From Actinomycetota bacterium (GTDB lineage Bacteria; Actinomycetota; Actinomycetes; Nanopelagicales; Nanopelagicaceae), in the NCBI GenBank assembly GCA_009726125.1, contig WLIT01000005.1, forward strand, positions 1 to 64,000: 64,000 nucleotides of DNA, in the 5' to 3' direction. Of the stretch, positions 34,809-44,223 are shown one piece after another. How positions within the stretch are numbered: the first letter of the stretch is position 1; every line of letters starts with the position of its first letter. A program made the position numbers and the translations under genes. The notes beneath the pieces are model-generated. The model was not told the DNA's origin, ran no database searches, and worked only from the letters and a program-made list of their open reading frames with translations.

Positions 34809-35324
34809 ATGAGCATCGGTACCAACCTAGTTATGGCCAACTTAGTTATCGGCAGCGATGGCAGCACCACGCTAGTGGGAAGCTCTAAAACGCTGAGCTC
34901 TCCGCAAGACCGGCTCCGGTTTCATGAACTACGTGCTCAAGCTTCCGCCATTCTTATCGGTGGCAACACTGCCAGAAATGAACCTTATGCGACCACGCCG
35001 CTCCCCCTAGTTGTTATTTCCAGAACTGGCAAGATTCCAGAGAGCGTTCTAGCCAATCCCTTACTTCACCTCTGGCAACTAGATCCAGTAAGTGCAATTC
35101 AAAGAGCCCGAACTGAATTTGGCGAAAATATCTTGGTCGAGGGTGGGATCGAAATCCTTAGAGAGTTACTGGCGGCCGAGGTTATTGATTTACTTTTTTT
35201 AACAATTAGTTCGAAAACTGGTGGTGAAAATATTTATGATTTGAGCGCGCTCACTAGAAATTTCACCGTTGAATCAAGTGAGAAGTTTGGAGATGAAACG
35301 CTTCTAAAATTAATTAGGAACTAA
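34809..35324 (+). CDS. RibD C-terminal/dihydrofolate reductase-like protein
   Basis: A Rossmann-like reductase domain of the RibD_C/DHFR superfamily, about 171 residues from ATG 34809 (the track uses a TTG six bases earlier). Visible are the N-terminal NLVIGSDGSTTL strand-loop, ILIGGNTARNE and the C-terminal ILVEGGIEILRELL cofactor block. It lacks the deaminase half of RibD. Similar solitary proteins may reduce pyrimidine intermediates of riboflavin synthesis or unknown pteridines. Its stop overlaps the convergent transporter gene by 4 bases (CTAA). Confidence 0.82.
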   Translation: MSIGTNLVMANLVIGSDGSTTLVGSSKTLSSPQDRLRFHELRAQASAILIGGNTARNEPYATTPLPLVVISRTGKIPESVLANPLLHLWQLDPVSAIQRARTEFGENILVEGGIEILRELLAAEVIDLLFLTISSKTGGENIYDLSALTRNFTVESSEKFGDETLLKLIRN

Positions 35325-36160
35325 CCTATTGATATGAGTGATACACCAGATACAGCTAAGAAGACTCCCAAATACTGCACCTTGTGAAGGCGTTCATGGA
35401 GAAATTTAAAAGCGAGTAGCACTGTAACAATTGGAAAGAGCGAACCAAATACCATAGCGACCGAGACTAAGCCTTTAGTTGTTGCAACACCGAGTAAGAG
35501 ATTTGCGACAAAATCAGTAGCCCCAATAATTATTAAAATCCGCAAATCCGAAATTCCAAATCCACCAATCGTTTTGAATCGTAGTGCAATCAAAATACAA
35601 ACTGCTACAGATGCAATGCGCATTGAAGTCATAGTCAAAAGTGAACTTGTCTTAGATCCTTGCGCCATAAGCGTAAGAGCAACACCAAAACCAAGAGCGG
35701 CACCAAGTCCAAATAGAAGTGGTTTTATCGGAAGTCCGCTAACAATATCTGGACCAGATGCACAGAACGCACCAACGATTGCTACTGCCATTCCAAAAAT
35801 TTGTAATCCTGTTGGCCGCTCACCAGAAATGAAAGCCACCGATAGCGGAATGACTGCGCTCAAAGTACTTATCGGAGAGACAACTCCCATCCGACCAGTT
35901 GAAAGACCTGAGTAGAACGAGACGAGCCCGAAGAAGCCAGCGATTCCCGCTCCGACCGAAGGTAAGAAATAGCCATTCCAACTTAAATTTGGCGCAATAT
36001 AAGAACCGGAAATCAAAACTAAAATCACTCCGAGCACCAATCCAAATCCTTGTGACGCTCCTGTAACAGCAATTGCTTTAAAGCGCTTTGAAAGATTGCC
36101 GCCCAAGAAATCAGCGGTTCCCCAGAGAACGCTTGATAGGAGAGCAAGGATTGAAGCCAT
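35321..36160 (-). CDS. DMT superfamily (EamA) transporter
   Basis: A 279-residue protein with ten hydrophobic segments arranged as two EamA repeats (about 1-135 and 140-279). The first begins with ASILALLSSVLWGTADFLGG and the second with LFGLGAALGFGVAL; the motif in the loop after helix 4 (STLSAVIPLSVAFISGERP) is typical of drug/metabolite transporters. Substrate unknown. It stands alone, convergent with the reductase gene and divergent from DUF3000 across an 80-base spacer. Confidence 0.87.
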   Translation of the reverse strand: MASILALLSSVLWGTADFLGGNLSKRFKAIAVTGASQGFGLVLGVILVLISGSYIAPNLSWNGYFLPSVGAGIAGFFGLVSFYSGLSTGRMGVVSPISTLSAVIPLSVAFISGERPTGLQIFGMAVAIVGAFCASGPDIVSGLPIKPLLFGLGAALGFGVALTLMAQGSKTSSLLTMTSMRIASVAVCILIALRFKTIGGFGISDLRILIIIGATDFVANLLLGVATTKGLVSVAMVFGSLFPIVTVLLAFKFLHERLHKVQYLGVFLAVSGVSLISIG

Positions 36161-36240
36161 TGGAGGAGGTTAATGCAGACCACAGTAAAAGTTGCTCGCG
36201 CCTGCCTTGGTAACCGGGATTAACGCCTTACCATTTTCGC

Positions 36241-36780
36241 ATGGATGTGAATTTTGAGGAAATTACCACTTCAATTCGCGCCATTAAGCCTAGATCTGAA
36301 ATTCTCTTAGAAGAAGTTCCTGCCCCTCAAAAACTCGCACCTTATGCATTTGCTATGACTGCGGATGTTTTGAAAGATGCCGCAACTGGGCGCTTTGTCT
36401 TACTCCATGATCCAGATGGTCAAGAGGGCTGGTCCGGTAAATATAGATGCGTCACTTTTGTTCGCGCCGCAATTGACAATGAGATGGCTGCAGATCCAAT
36501 GCTCTGCAATATTGGTTGGACTTGGTTAATGGAATCACTTAAAGCTAATGGTTGCGAATACACCGCACCTAGTGGAACAGTCACAAAAGTTGCCAGTGCA
36601 TCTTTTGGAACGTTAGAAAATTTGGATGAGGATAGCGAATTGGAAGTTAGGGCTTCTTGGACGCCAACATCAGGGAAAAATATTGCAGACCATATTCGTG
36701 CCTGGGTAGAGCTTTTGGAAATGTCGGCTGGACTTGCACCGATTCCAGATGGTGTAACCCAGTTAAGTCGCAGCAAATAA
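36241..36780 (+). CDS. DUF3000 family protein
   Basis: A 179-residue soluble protein with LLEEVPAPQKLAPYAFAMTADV near the N-terminus and a repeated Trp-rich middle. The location directly before an RNase D gene and near dxs matches Rv2680 (DUF3000) in Mycobacterium. The function is unknown. The TAA stop overlaps the ATG of the RNase D gene (TAATG), so the two proteins are made together, which hints at a role in RNA metabolism or regulation of the nuclease. Confidence 0.85.
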   Translation: MDVNFEEITTSIRAIKPRSEILLEEVPAPQKLAPYAFAMTADVLKDAATGRFVLLHDPDGQEGWSGKYRCVTFVRAAIDNEMAADPMLCNIGWTWLMESLKANGCEYTAPSGTVTKVASASFGTLENLDEDSELEVRASWTPTSGKNIADHIRAWVELLEMSAGLAPIPDGVTQLSRSK

Positions 36781-38060
36781 TGGCAGAACCTCTTCTTGCG
36801 CCATTAGGTGGAGTTCCAGAATTAATTGAAACTCCCGAAGCGCTCGCCGAAATGATTTCGTCCTTAGCCAATGGCACAGGACCAATCGCAATAGATGCGG
36901 AACGCGCATCTGGTTATAAATACTCAGCACGAGCATATTTAATTCAAATTAAGCGCAACGGTGGCGGTTTGCATTTGATAGATCCGATTGCAGTTGGGCA
37001 AACTCATTATTGGAGCGAATTAAATGCAGCCTTCGCAGACCAGGAGTGGATAATTCACGCATCTACTCAAGATTTGGCCTGCCTGCGCGAAGTAGGAATT
37101 AACCCGCAAATTATGTTCGATACTGAACTGGCAGGGCGAATTGCCGGTTGCGAGCGCGTAGGACTTGGACCACTCACTGAACAACTTCTGGGAGTGACGC
37201 TAGCGAAAGAACATAGCGCTGTTGATTGGTCGATCCGGCCATTGCGGCCAGAATGGCTTAACTATGCCGCTCTGGATGTTGAACTTTTAATTGAATTAAG
37301 AAATGAAATTGAAAAACTATTAATTGAGGCTGGGAAATTAGATTGGGCTAAGGAAGATTTCGCTGCAATTCTTAAAGCACCCGCACCACAACCACGAAAA
37401 GATCCTTGGCGCCGAGCATCTGGAATTCATAAGGTTCGCGATTTGAATGCGCTAGCAATCATTAGAGCGTTGTGGCTGGCCAGAAATGATTTCGGTAAAG
37501 AGATAGATCTGGCACCGGGGCGAGTATTCAATGATGAAACCCTGCTTTTGATTGCGACTAAACCTCCTAAGGGGTTTGGTGATTTCAAAAAGGCGCTTCT
37601 ACGTCGGACTCGCTTAACGGATATGCCATTTGAGGAATGGTTTAAATTATTTGAAGATGCACAAAACCTTGAGGGCGAAGACTTACCTAAATTGCGCCTT
37701 CCCTCAGAAGGTCTACCCCCAGCGAAGATGTGGCAAAGTCGAAATCCAATTGGGTATGCCCGACTTACACATGCCAAAGCAGCCATCGCAGAGTGTGCGA
37801 TCGCTAATGGAATGCCGACCGAGAATTTAATTTCCCCCGAAGCGGTAAGGCGATGCTGTTGGCCAACTCCCCCAGAAAGCGATGCGGATCGACGTAAATT
37901 TGTCGCTAGCGAACTGGCTGAGTTTGGGGCTAGGCCCTGGCAGATCGGACTCGTTTTAGCGCCGATAACGGCTATTTTGAGCGAGAAAGAGCCACTTATA
38001 GTCGAGGTTACAGAGAGTGAAGGCGAAGAGCCTGAAACGACCGCAGCTGATAGTGAGTAA
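36780..38060 (+). CDS. rnd: Ribonuclease D-like 3'-5' exonuclease with HRDC domain
   Basis: DEDDy exoribonuclease of 426 residues from ATG 36780 (the track begins at 36657 within DUF3000, which is a shadow start). The first catalytic pair is in IAIDAERASG (D39, E41), the second in ASTQDLACL, and the Tyr/Asp of the third motif in NYAALDVELL. A C-terminal HRDC region (about 220-300, LNALAIIRALWLAR) follows. RNase D matures tRNA 3' ends in other bacteria. A perfect hairpin follows immediately after the stop codon. Confidence 0.9.
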   Translation: MAEPLLAPLGGVPELIETPEALAEMISSLANGTGPIAIDAERASGYKYSARAYLIQIKRNGGGLHLIDPIAVGQTHYWSELNAAFADQEWIIHASTQDLACLREVGINPQIMFDTELAGRIAGCERVGLGPLTEQLLGVTLAKEHSAVDWSIRPLRPEWLNYAALDVELLIELRNEIEKLLIEAGKLDWAKEDFAAILKAPAPQPRKDPWRRASGIHKVRDLNALAIIRALWLARNDFGKEIDLAPGRVFNDETLLLIATKPPKGFGDFKKALLRRTRLTDMPFEEWFKLFEDAQNLEGEDLPKLRLPSEGLPPAKMWQSRNPIGYARLTHAKAAIAECAIANGMPTENLISPEAVRRCCWPTPPESDADRRKFVASELAEFGARPWQIGLVLAPITAILSEKEPLIVEVTESEGEEPETTAADSE

Positions 38061-38086
38061 TTACGCAACGTTTGAGTTGCGTAATT
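38059..38086. promoter_or_regulatory. Perfect 11-bp inverted repeat between rnd and the FTR1 gene
   Basis: AATTACGCAAC-GTTTGA-GTTGCGTAATT begins in the rnd stop codon and ends 26 bases before the FTR1-family ATG. It is perfectly symmetric with a 6-base loop. No T run follows, so it may be a processing/attenuation hairpin or an operator for an iron regulator rather than a standard terminator. Confidence 0.6.
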
Positions 38087-38112
38087 AAGTTTAACAATCT
38101 AGCCTCTTCCAT

Positions 38113-38919
38113 ATGTACAGCACATTCTTAATCGCCCTGCGCGAAGGCCTTGAGGCCGCTCTAATTATCGGAATTCTTGTCGCTTATTTAGTGCGATCAA
38201 ATCAGAAGAAAGCCCTACCAACCCTTTGGACCGGCGTCTCGATTGCGATTGTCGCGAGCCTAGCTTTTGGCGCATTTTTATCTTTTACCTCAGCCAATCT
38301 TTCAGAGGCTGGCGAACAAATGTTTGCTGGAACAACTTCACTTGTAGCAGTAGTCCTAGTTACCTACATGGTTTTCTGGATGAAGCGAATTGCTCGTGGA
38401 CTAAAGAGCGATTTACACAACAAAATGGATTATGCAATGCCACTAGGCAAAATTGCCTTGATTTCTGCCTCATTTTTCGCAGTCGCTCGCGAAGGTTTAG
38501 AGACAGCGCTATTTATTTTCTCTAACTTCAAAACAATCTCCACAGATTCATCGCCAGTAATTGGCTTAGTTCTTGGATTAGCTGCGGCGGTAGGTCTTGG
38601 TATTGCAATCTATAAGCAGAGCGTAAAAATAAATCTTGGTAAATTCTTCACGATCACAGGAATAGCCTTAATCGTTATCGCCGGCGGTGTCTTGTCATAT
38701 GCCGTTCATGAATTTCAAGAGTTTGGCGCTTTACCAGGTGAAGATTCATATGTTTGGAATTGGGTTAACGCCGATCCAACAATCACAACGCTACTTTCAG
38801 GAACAATCGGAATTAGTACCAAAATCTCCTGGTTGCAGCTGATTGTTTGGGCAATTTACTTAAGCGTGACCCTGCGCGCCTATTTAGCTCCTAAGAAAGT
38901 TCTAGTCTCTAACGCTTAA
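38113..38919 (+). CDS. FTR1 family iron permease (EfeU-like)
   Basis: A 268-residue membrane protein with seven hydrophobic segments. The two REXXE iron-coordinating motifs are present: REGLE in helix 1 (R10-E14) and REGLE again near residue 122. This is the ferric/ferrous iron permease family of yeast Ftr1 and bacterial EfeU. The usual partners EfeO and EfeB are not adjacent, so the protein stands alone, or its partners lie elsewhere. A symmetric repeat in the 52-base upstream gap may regulate it. Confidence 0.9.
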   Translation: MYSTFLIALREGLEAALIIGILVAYLVRSNQKKALPTLWTGVSIAIVASLAFGAFLSFTSANLSEAGEQMFAGTTSLVAVVLVTYMVFWMKRIARGLKSDLHNKMDYAMPLGKIALISASFFAVAREGLETALFIFSNFKTISTDSSPVIGLVLGLAAAVGLGIAIYKQSVKINLGKFFTITGIALIVIAGGVLSYAVHEFQEFGALPGEDSYVWNWVNADPTITTLLSGTIGISTKISWLQLIVWAIYLSVTLRAYLAPKKVLVSNA

Positions 38920-38942
38920 TTTGCAGGGCTTCTTCCAATTTT

Positions 38943-38991
38943 TCCTACTGACGGGTAACCTTACGGGAACATAAACCGTATTTCAGTAGGA
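38943..38991 (+). promoter_or_regulatory. Leader hairpin and GTAAC-N6-GGAAC element in front of fadA
   Basis: TCCTACTGA (38943-38951) is the exact reverse complement of TCAGTAGGA (38983-38991), which includes the fadA ribosome site. An inner TACGG/CCGTA pair (38962-38966 and 38976-38980) extends the fold. The loop also contains GTAAC-CTTACG-GGAAC (38955-38970), close to the GlnR pattern. It could be a translational switch, an operator, or both. Confidence 0.5.
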
Positions 38992-38998
38992 GCCATTC

Positions 38999-40186
38999 AT
39001 GGGTGAGCGCGTAGTTCTAGTTGATGCCGTCCGATCCCCTTTTGGCAAAGCTGGCGGCTTGTACTCCCAAACTAGAGCCGATGACATCATGGTGCGAATC
39101 TTGCGCGGCCTTTTAGAGCGAAATCCCAAAGTTTCACCAGCGTTAATTGATGATGTTGCAATTGCAGCCGCTACCCAGACTGGCGATCAAGGTATGAATA
39201 TCGGACGAAGTGCTTCACTGCTCGCAGGAATTCCAAATAGCGTTCCAGGATATTCAATTGACCGTTGGTGCGCGGGCGCGCTAACCGCAGTAACAACAGT
39301 TTCCGGAGCAATCGCAATGGGACAATATGACTTTGCAATCGCTGGTGGCGTTGAACACATGGGAAACCATCCAATGGGTGACGGTATTGATCCAAATCCG
39401 CGTTACTTAGCAGAAAAATTAGTTGATACCGATGCGCTCCAAATGGGTATGACTGCTGAAAGATTGCATGACAAATTTCCACATCTCACTAAGGCTCGCG
39501 CCGATGCATATGCGGTTGCATCACAGAACAAAACCGCTGCTGCTTACTCTTTAGGAAAAATTCAACGAGATTTAATTCCAGTAGCGGTTCGATCCGTAGA
39601 ACTCGGATGGGGTGTTGCAACAGTTGACGAACCACCACGTCCTGGAACAACGGTTGAAGCACTTGGCGCGCTAAAAACACCATTTCGTCCGATGGGAAAT
39701 GTGACTGCAGGAAATGCTGCAGGGCTAAACGATGGCGCAACCGCCGCAATCCTTGCTAGTGAATCGAAAGCAAAGGAACTTGGTCTAACTATTAAAGCTA
39801 AATTAGTTTCATTTGCATTTGCCGGTGTTGAACCAGAGATCATGGGATACGGCCCAGTACCCAGCACAATCAAGGCGCTAGCGAAAGCTGGATTAAGTAT
39901 TGAAGATATTGGCCTATTTGAAATTAATGAAGCTTTTGCTATCCAAGTGCTCTCATTCTTAGATCACTTTGGAATTGCCGATGATGATTCAAGAGTAAAT
40001 CTTTATGGTGGTGCGATCGCAGTCGGACACCCGTTGGCCTCATCAGGTGTTCGCTTAATGATTAATTTAGCGCGTGGTTTTGAAGAGCACCCAGAAGTGA
40101 AATATGGCGTGACCACAATGTGTATCGGACTTGGTATGGGTGGAACGGTAATTTGGGAGAACCCACACTTTGTTGGAAAAGGTTAA
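38999..40186 (+). CDS. fadA: Acetyl-CoA C-acyltransferase (thiolase)
   Basis: Beta-ketoacyl-CoA thiolase of 395 residues, last step of fatty acid beta-oxidation. The acyl-enzyme Cys is C91 in IDRWCAGA, the NEAF block is present (FEINEAFAI), the His is in GHPLASSG and the second catalytic Cys is in TMCIGLGMGG. The next gene, 6 bases on, is the multifunctional FadB, giving the classic fadA-fadB pair of Actinobacteria. An AGTAGGAG ribosome site lies in the possible hairpin described above, so its translation may be regulated. Confidence 0.95.
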   Translation: MGERVVLVDAVRSPFGKAGGLYSQTRADDIMVRILRGLLERNPKVSPALIDDVAIAAATQTGDQGMNIGRSASLLAGIPNSVPGYSIDRWCAGALTAVTTVSGAIAMGQYDFAIAGGVEHMGNHPMGDGIDPNPRYLAEKLVDTDALQMGMTAERLHDKFPHLTKARADAYAVASQNKTAAAYSLGKIQRDLIPVAVRSVELGWGVATVDEPPRPGTTVEALGALKTPFRPMGNVTAGNAAGLNDGATAAILASESKAKELGLTIKAKLVSFAFAGVEPEIMGYGPVPSTIKALAKAGLSIEDIGLFEINEAFAIQVLSFLDHFGIADDDSRVNLYGGAIAVGHPLASSGVRLMINLARGFEEHPEVKYGVTTMCIGLGMGGTVIWENPHFVGKG

Positions 40187-40192
40187 AGAATA

Positions 40193-42301
40193 ATGAATGA
40201 AGTAAAGTTGCCAGAAGGTGCACCGGAAGAAGTAATCACTTCAGCCCGCGTTCGCGAGATTGATTTAACGCTATTTGGCCAGAGCGGAACCATCTCGTTG
40301 ATTACTTTAGATAACGGAATGGACCACAATCGTCCAAATACTTTTGGTCCACAATCACTTGCTTCTTTAAATGAAGCGATCGCAATTGCTGAAGCAAGCA
40401 CATCAATTGCAATTGCCATTACTGGAAAGCCATTTATATTTGCGGCTGGCGCCGACCTCTCAGCTCTTTCGTTTTTGAATGAACGCGAACAAGCCCTAGC
40501 AATCGGCAAACTTGGTCATGATGTTTTCCGCAAGTTGGGGGAAAGTTCTAAGCCAACTTTTGCATTTGTAAATGGTCTGGCACTTGGTGGCGGGCTTGAA
40601 GTAGCTCTGCATTGCAAATATCGTACTGTTTCATCAACAGCATTTACCGCGCTCCCCGAGGTATTTCTTGGCTTAGTTCCTGGGTGGGGTGGCGCAACTA
40701 TCTTGCCAAAGTTGATTGGACCTAAGAACGCGGTTCAAGTAATTATTTTAAATGCGCTAAATAACAACACAATGATGAAGTCGAAAGAGGCCTTAGCACT
40801 TGGCGTTGTAGATGCAGTCTTTGAACCGGCAGATTTTATTGAAAACTCCATTAAATTCGCGGTTGCGGTATTGAATGGCTCTAAGAAAATTGAACGTACA
40901 GATTTTGCAAAGAATGAGAGCGACTGGACCGAAGCAATAAATACTGGCAAAGCAGCGGTAGCGAAGAAATTCGGTGGTGCACAAATTCCACAAGCGATAA
41001 AAGCCCTAGATTTAATTGCCGCCGCCAGAACAAATACCTTGGGTGCTGGCTTTGATGCCGAAGATCAAGAGCTTGCAAATCTAACAATGAGCGATCCGCT
41101 CCGTGCCTCCTTGTATGCATTTAATTTGATTCAAAAGAAGCGAAAGAAAGTCGAAGGCGCTCCAAAACCAGCCCTCGCTCGTAAGGTAAGTAAAGTCGGC
41201 GTGGTTGGTGCCGGCCTTATGGCTTCTCAACTTGCTCTAATTATTCTGAGGAATTTAAAAGTTCCGGTTGTAATTACTGACCTCGATCAAGAGCGCGTCG
41301 ATAAAGGTTTGGCATACATCCGAGGCGAACTTACAAAACTTGTCGAGAAGAAGCGAATGAGCCCAGAGAGCGCTGCGCGACTCTCTTCACTGGTGACTGG
41401 TTCAATAGATAAATCTAGTTTTGCCGACGCCTCTTTTGTGATTGAAGCGATATTTGAAGAGCTTGAGCTAAAGAGATCACTCTTCTCCGAATTGGAGAAA
41501 ATAGTTTCGGTTGAATGTGTTCTTGCAACAAATACCTCATCGCTATCTGTGACAAAAATGTCCGAGGGGCTTACAAACCCAGAAAGAGTTATTGGTTTCC
41601 ATTTCTTTAATCCAGTTGCAATCATGCCGCTGCTCGAGATTGCCAGAACACCTGCAACAGATGACGCAACAACAGCGACCGCGGTTGCAATCGGAAAAGA
41701 ACTTAAGAAAACAATGGTTATCGTTAAAGACTCTCCGGCATTCGTTGTTAATCGGCTACTTACTAGATTCATGGGCGAAATAACTGATGCGATTGATGAA
41801 GGAACTCCCCCGGATGTAGCAGATTCTGCGATGAAACCTCTCGGCCTACCAATGACTTCACTCGAACTTCTTGGATTAGTGGGACCTGGAGTCGCACTAC
41901 ATGTAGCAGAAACACTTCATAAGAACCTTGGTGATCGCTATCGAATCTCTCCAACAATGCAGGCCTTCGTAAAAGAGGGTGTTAAGACTTTCTACATCAA
42001 AGACGATAAGGCTGGATTAACTCCAAATCCCGCTGCACTCGCGCTAATAAAAGCTGGCAATAAGAGATCTACCGCTGATGAAGTTCGAATCCGAGCGTTA
42101 AAGGCTTTAGCAAGTGAAGCACGCATGATGCTAGATGAGGGCGTTGTTTCAACTGCGGCGGAAATTGATATTTGCATGCTGCTTGGTTGCGGCTGGCCAC
42201 TACACCTTGGTGGAGTTTTGCCTTATCTCGATCGAACAGGAATAAGCGAAGAAGTTAGCGGCCAGCGCTTTCATCAGCCTGGGGTTGCTTCACTTTCGTA
42301 A
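40193..42301 (+). CDS. fadB: 3-hydroxyacyl-CoA dehydrogenase/enoyl-CoA hydratase, multifunctional
   Basis: A 702-residue fusion. The N-terminal 270 residues form a crotonase domain ([22 protein letters not shown] with a Glu at the first catalytic position, [14 protein letters not shown] with the second). The C-terminal part is a 3-hydroxyacyl-CoA dehydrogenase with NAD motif [10 protein letters not shown] (near residue 335), HFFNPV catalytic His region and GFVVNR-like [10 protein letters not shown]. It forms the beta-oxidation complex with FadA. Its last 47 bases overlap the convergent dxs gene, the longest overlap in the window. Confidence 0.94.
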   Translation: MNEVKLPEGAPEEVITSARVREIDLTLFGQSGTISLITLDNGMDHNRPNTFGPQSLASLNEAIAIAEASTSIAIAITGKPFIFAAGADLSALSFLNEREQALAIGKLGHDVFRKLGESSKPTFAFVNGLALGGGLEVALHCKYRTVSSTAFTALPEVFLGLVPGWGGATILPKLIGPKNAVQVIILNALNNNTMMKSKEALALGVVDAVFEPADFIENSIKFAVAVLNGSKKIERTDFAKNESDWTEAINTGKAAVAKKFGGAQIPQAIKALDLIAAARTNTLGAGFDAEDQELANLTMSDPLRASLYAFNLIQKKRKKVEGAPKPALARKVSKVGVVGAGLMASQLALIILRNLKVPVVITDLDQERVDKGLAYIRGELTKLVEKKRMSPESAARLSSLVTGSIDKSSFADASFVIEAIFEELELKRSLFSELEKIVSVECVLATNTSSLSVTKMSEGLTNPERVIGFHFFNPVAIMPLLEIARTPATDDATTATAVAIGKELKKTMVIVKDSPAFVVNRLLTRFMGEITDAIDEGTPPDVADSAMKPLGLPMTSLELLGLVGPGVALHVAETLHKNLGDRYRISPTMQAFVKEGVKTFYIKDDKAGLTPNPAALALIKAGNKRSTADEVRIRALKALASEARMMLDEGVVSTAAEIDICMLLGCGWPLHLGGVLPYLDRTGISEEVSGQRFHQPGVASLS

Positions 42302-44195
42302 TTTCGTTCGCTAAATCATCTTTTAGTGAACTGCTCCACGCCACTAATTGATGCGCAATATTCTGCGCCGTCATTCCTAGATCTGCCAAAATCTCTCCGC
42401 GCTTTGAATGCTCAATGAATTCAAGTGGGACGCCAATTGAATGAATCGGAACATCTAAATCGGCATCTCTAAACATTTCAGAGATCGTGCTTGCGATTCC
42501 ACCATGTCGAATTCCATCTTCAACTACAACTACTGATTTATATCGCTGTGCCATTGTCAGCAAGCTCTTGGGTAGTGGCTTAACCCAGCGTGGATCAACA
42601 ACAGTCACACCTACGCCTTCGCGGTAGGCCTGTGATGCGGCTTCAACACAAATCTTTGCCATAGCTCCGATACTTACTAATAAAACATCTGCGCTTTCGC
42701 CGCGATAAAGAACATCTATTCCATCTCTACGTTCGAAGGCTGGGATATCAGGACCTACTGCGCCTTTTGGAAAACGAAGTAATGAAGGAGCATCGGAAAT
42801 ATCCAACGCTTCACGAAGTGTTTCTTTAAGTGTCACGGCATCACGCGGTGCTGCGACATGAAGAGTTGGAACTATTCCAGTGAGTGCTAGGTCCCAAATT
42901 CCGTGATGCGAAGGCCCGTCATCTCCAGTTACTCCAGCGCGATCTAAAATAAAAGTTACGCCGGCTTTGTGCAGGGCTACATCTAATAACAGTTGATCAA
43001 ATGCGCGATTTAAAAAAGTTGAATAAATTGCGACAACAGGGTGCAGCCCGGTAAAAGCTAAGCCAGCGGCGCTCGTGGCCGCATGTTGTTCTGCAATACC
43101 AACATCAAATGCGCGATCTGGGAATTTTTCAGCGAATTTATCTAGACCTGTTGGTCCAAGCATGGCTGCCGTGATGGCAACTAAATCTTTACGCTTAGCT
43201 CCTAGTTCACAAATTTCATTGGAGAAAACACTCGTCCAGTTTGGTCCAGACTTTACAACCGGGACTCCAGTTTCTGGATCAACAATTCCAACAGCGTGAA
43301 ATTTCTCCGCAGAGTCATTAATTGCTGGCGCATGTCCGCGCCCCTTCTCAGTAATAACATGAACTAATACGGGTGCTCCAAAATTCTTTGCCTGCAAAAG
43401 CGCGCTCTCCATTGCTTCAATGTTGTGGCCATCAATCGGGCCAACGTATTTAAGACCTAAATCTTCAAACATTCCTTGCGGCGCGACAATATCTTTTATG
43501 CCTTTTTTGACGCCATGCAGAGTTTCATAAATTGGACCACCAACGACAGGTGTCTTTTCAAGGACGCCCTTGCCCCAATCCAAGAACTTTTCATAACCGC
43601 TTGTTGTACGAAGGGTAGAAAGATAGGTTGCGAGTCCGCCAATAGTCGGTGAATAAGAACGCTCATTGTCATTTACAACAATTACAAGTTTCAATTCGTC
43701 GCTCGAAGCAATGTTATTTAGCGCCTCCCAAGACATTCCACCTGTGAGCGCACCATCTCCAACAACGCAAACAACGGTCTTATCTAGATCACCTTTAATC
43801 AAATTTCCGCGGGCTACGCCATCTGACCAAGAGAGCGCTGTCGATGCATGTGAATTCTCGACGACATCGTGTTCGCTTTCAGCACGATTTGGATATCCTG
43901 AAATTCCTCCGCGCTGTCGCAATTTATCAAAGCCAGAAACTCGACCAGTCAATAATTTATGGACATAACTTTGATGGCCAGTATCAAAGATAATAGTGTC
44001 CTTCGGAGATTCAAAGATGCGGTGAATTGCGATTGTTAATTCAACTACTCCAAGGTTTGGTCCTAAGTGTCCACCGCTCTTGGAAACTTTTTCGATAAGA
44101 AAGCCACGGATTTCTGCAGATAATTCGCTTAACTGCGAATACGAAAGCTTGGTTAGGTCGCGTGGACCATCAATGCTTTCAATGTAGTTCCACAT
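42255..44195 (-). CDS. dxs: 1-deoxy-D-xylulose-5-phosphate synthase
   Basis: TPP enzyme that condenses pyruvate and glyceraldehyde 3-phosphate at the start of the MEP isoprenoid pathway. Visible: [14 protein letters not shown] (His near 42), TPP/Mg motif [22 protein letters not shown]-type YVGPIDGHN and the catalytic Glu in [10 protein letters not shown]. Length 646 is typical. The final 15 codons overlap the 3' end of fadB on the other strand. Being near RNase D and DUF3000 is as in Mycobacterium, although the FTR1 and fadAB genes intervene. Confidence 0.96.
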   Translation of the reverse strand: MWNYIESIDGPRDLTKLSYSQLSELSAEIRGFLIEKVSKSGGHLGPNLGVVELTIAIHRIFESPKDTIIFDTGHQSYVHKLLTGRVSGFDKLRQRGGISGYPNRAESEHDVVENSHASTALSWSDGVARGNLIKGDLDKTVVCVVGDGALTGGMSWEALNNIASSDELKLVIVVNDNERSYSPTIGGLATYLSTLRTTSGYEKFLDWGKGVLEKTPVVGGPIYETLHGVKKGIKDIVAPQGMFEDLGLKYVGPIDGHNIEAMESALLQAKNFGAPVLVHVITEKGRGHAPAINDSAEKFHAVGIVDPETGVPVVKSGPNWTSVFSNEICELGAKRKDLVAITAAMLGPTGLDKFAEKFPDRAFDVGIAEQHAATSAAGLAFTGLHPVVAIYSTFLNRAFDQLLLDVALHKAGVTFILDRAGVTGDDGPSHHGIWDLALTGIVPTLHVAAPRDAVTLKETLREALDISDAPSLLRFPKGAVGPDIPAFERRDGIDVLYRGESADVLLVSIGAMAKICVEAASQAYREGVGVTVVDPRWVKPLPKSLLTMAQRYKSVVVVEDGIRHGGIASTISEMFRDADLDVPIHSIGVPLEFIEHSKRGEILADLGMTAQNIAHQLVAWSSSLKDDLANEITKVKQPQADESAGR

Positions 44196-44223
44196 ATTCG
44201 TAGTCTAGAGCAGCTCTATTTAT

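Noticed and set aside
36210-36225. GTAAC-like element before DUF3000
   Set aside because: The second half (TTAAC) is at a 5-base gap and GGTAACC is common in this sequence, so it does not fit the GlnR spacing.
36657-36779. Longer start for RNase D inside DUF3000
   Set aside because: The extension is a shadow of the DUF3000 frame; ATG 36780 overlaps the DUF3000 stop in the common TAATG form.
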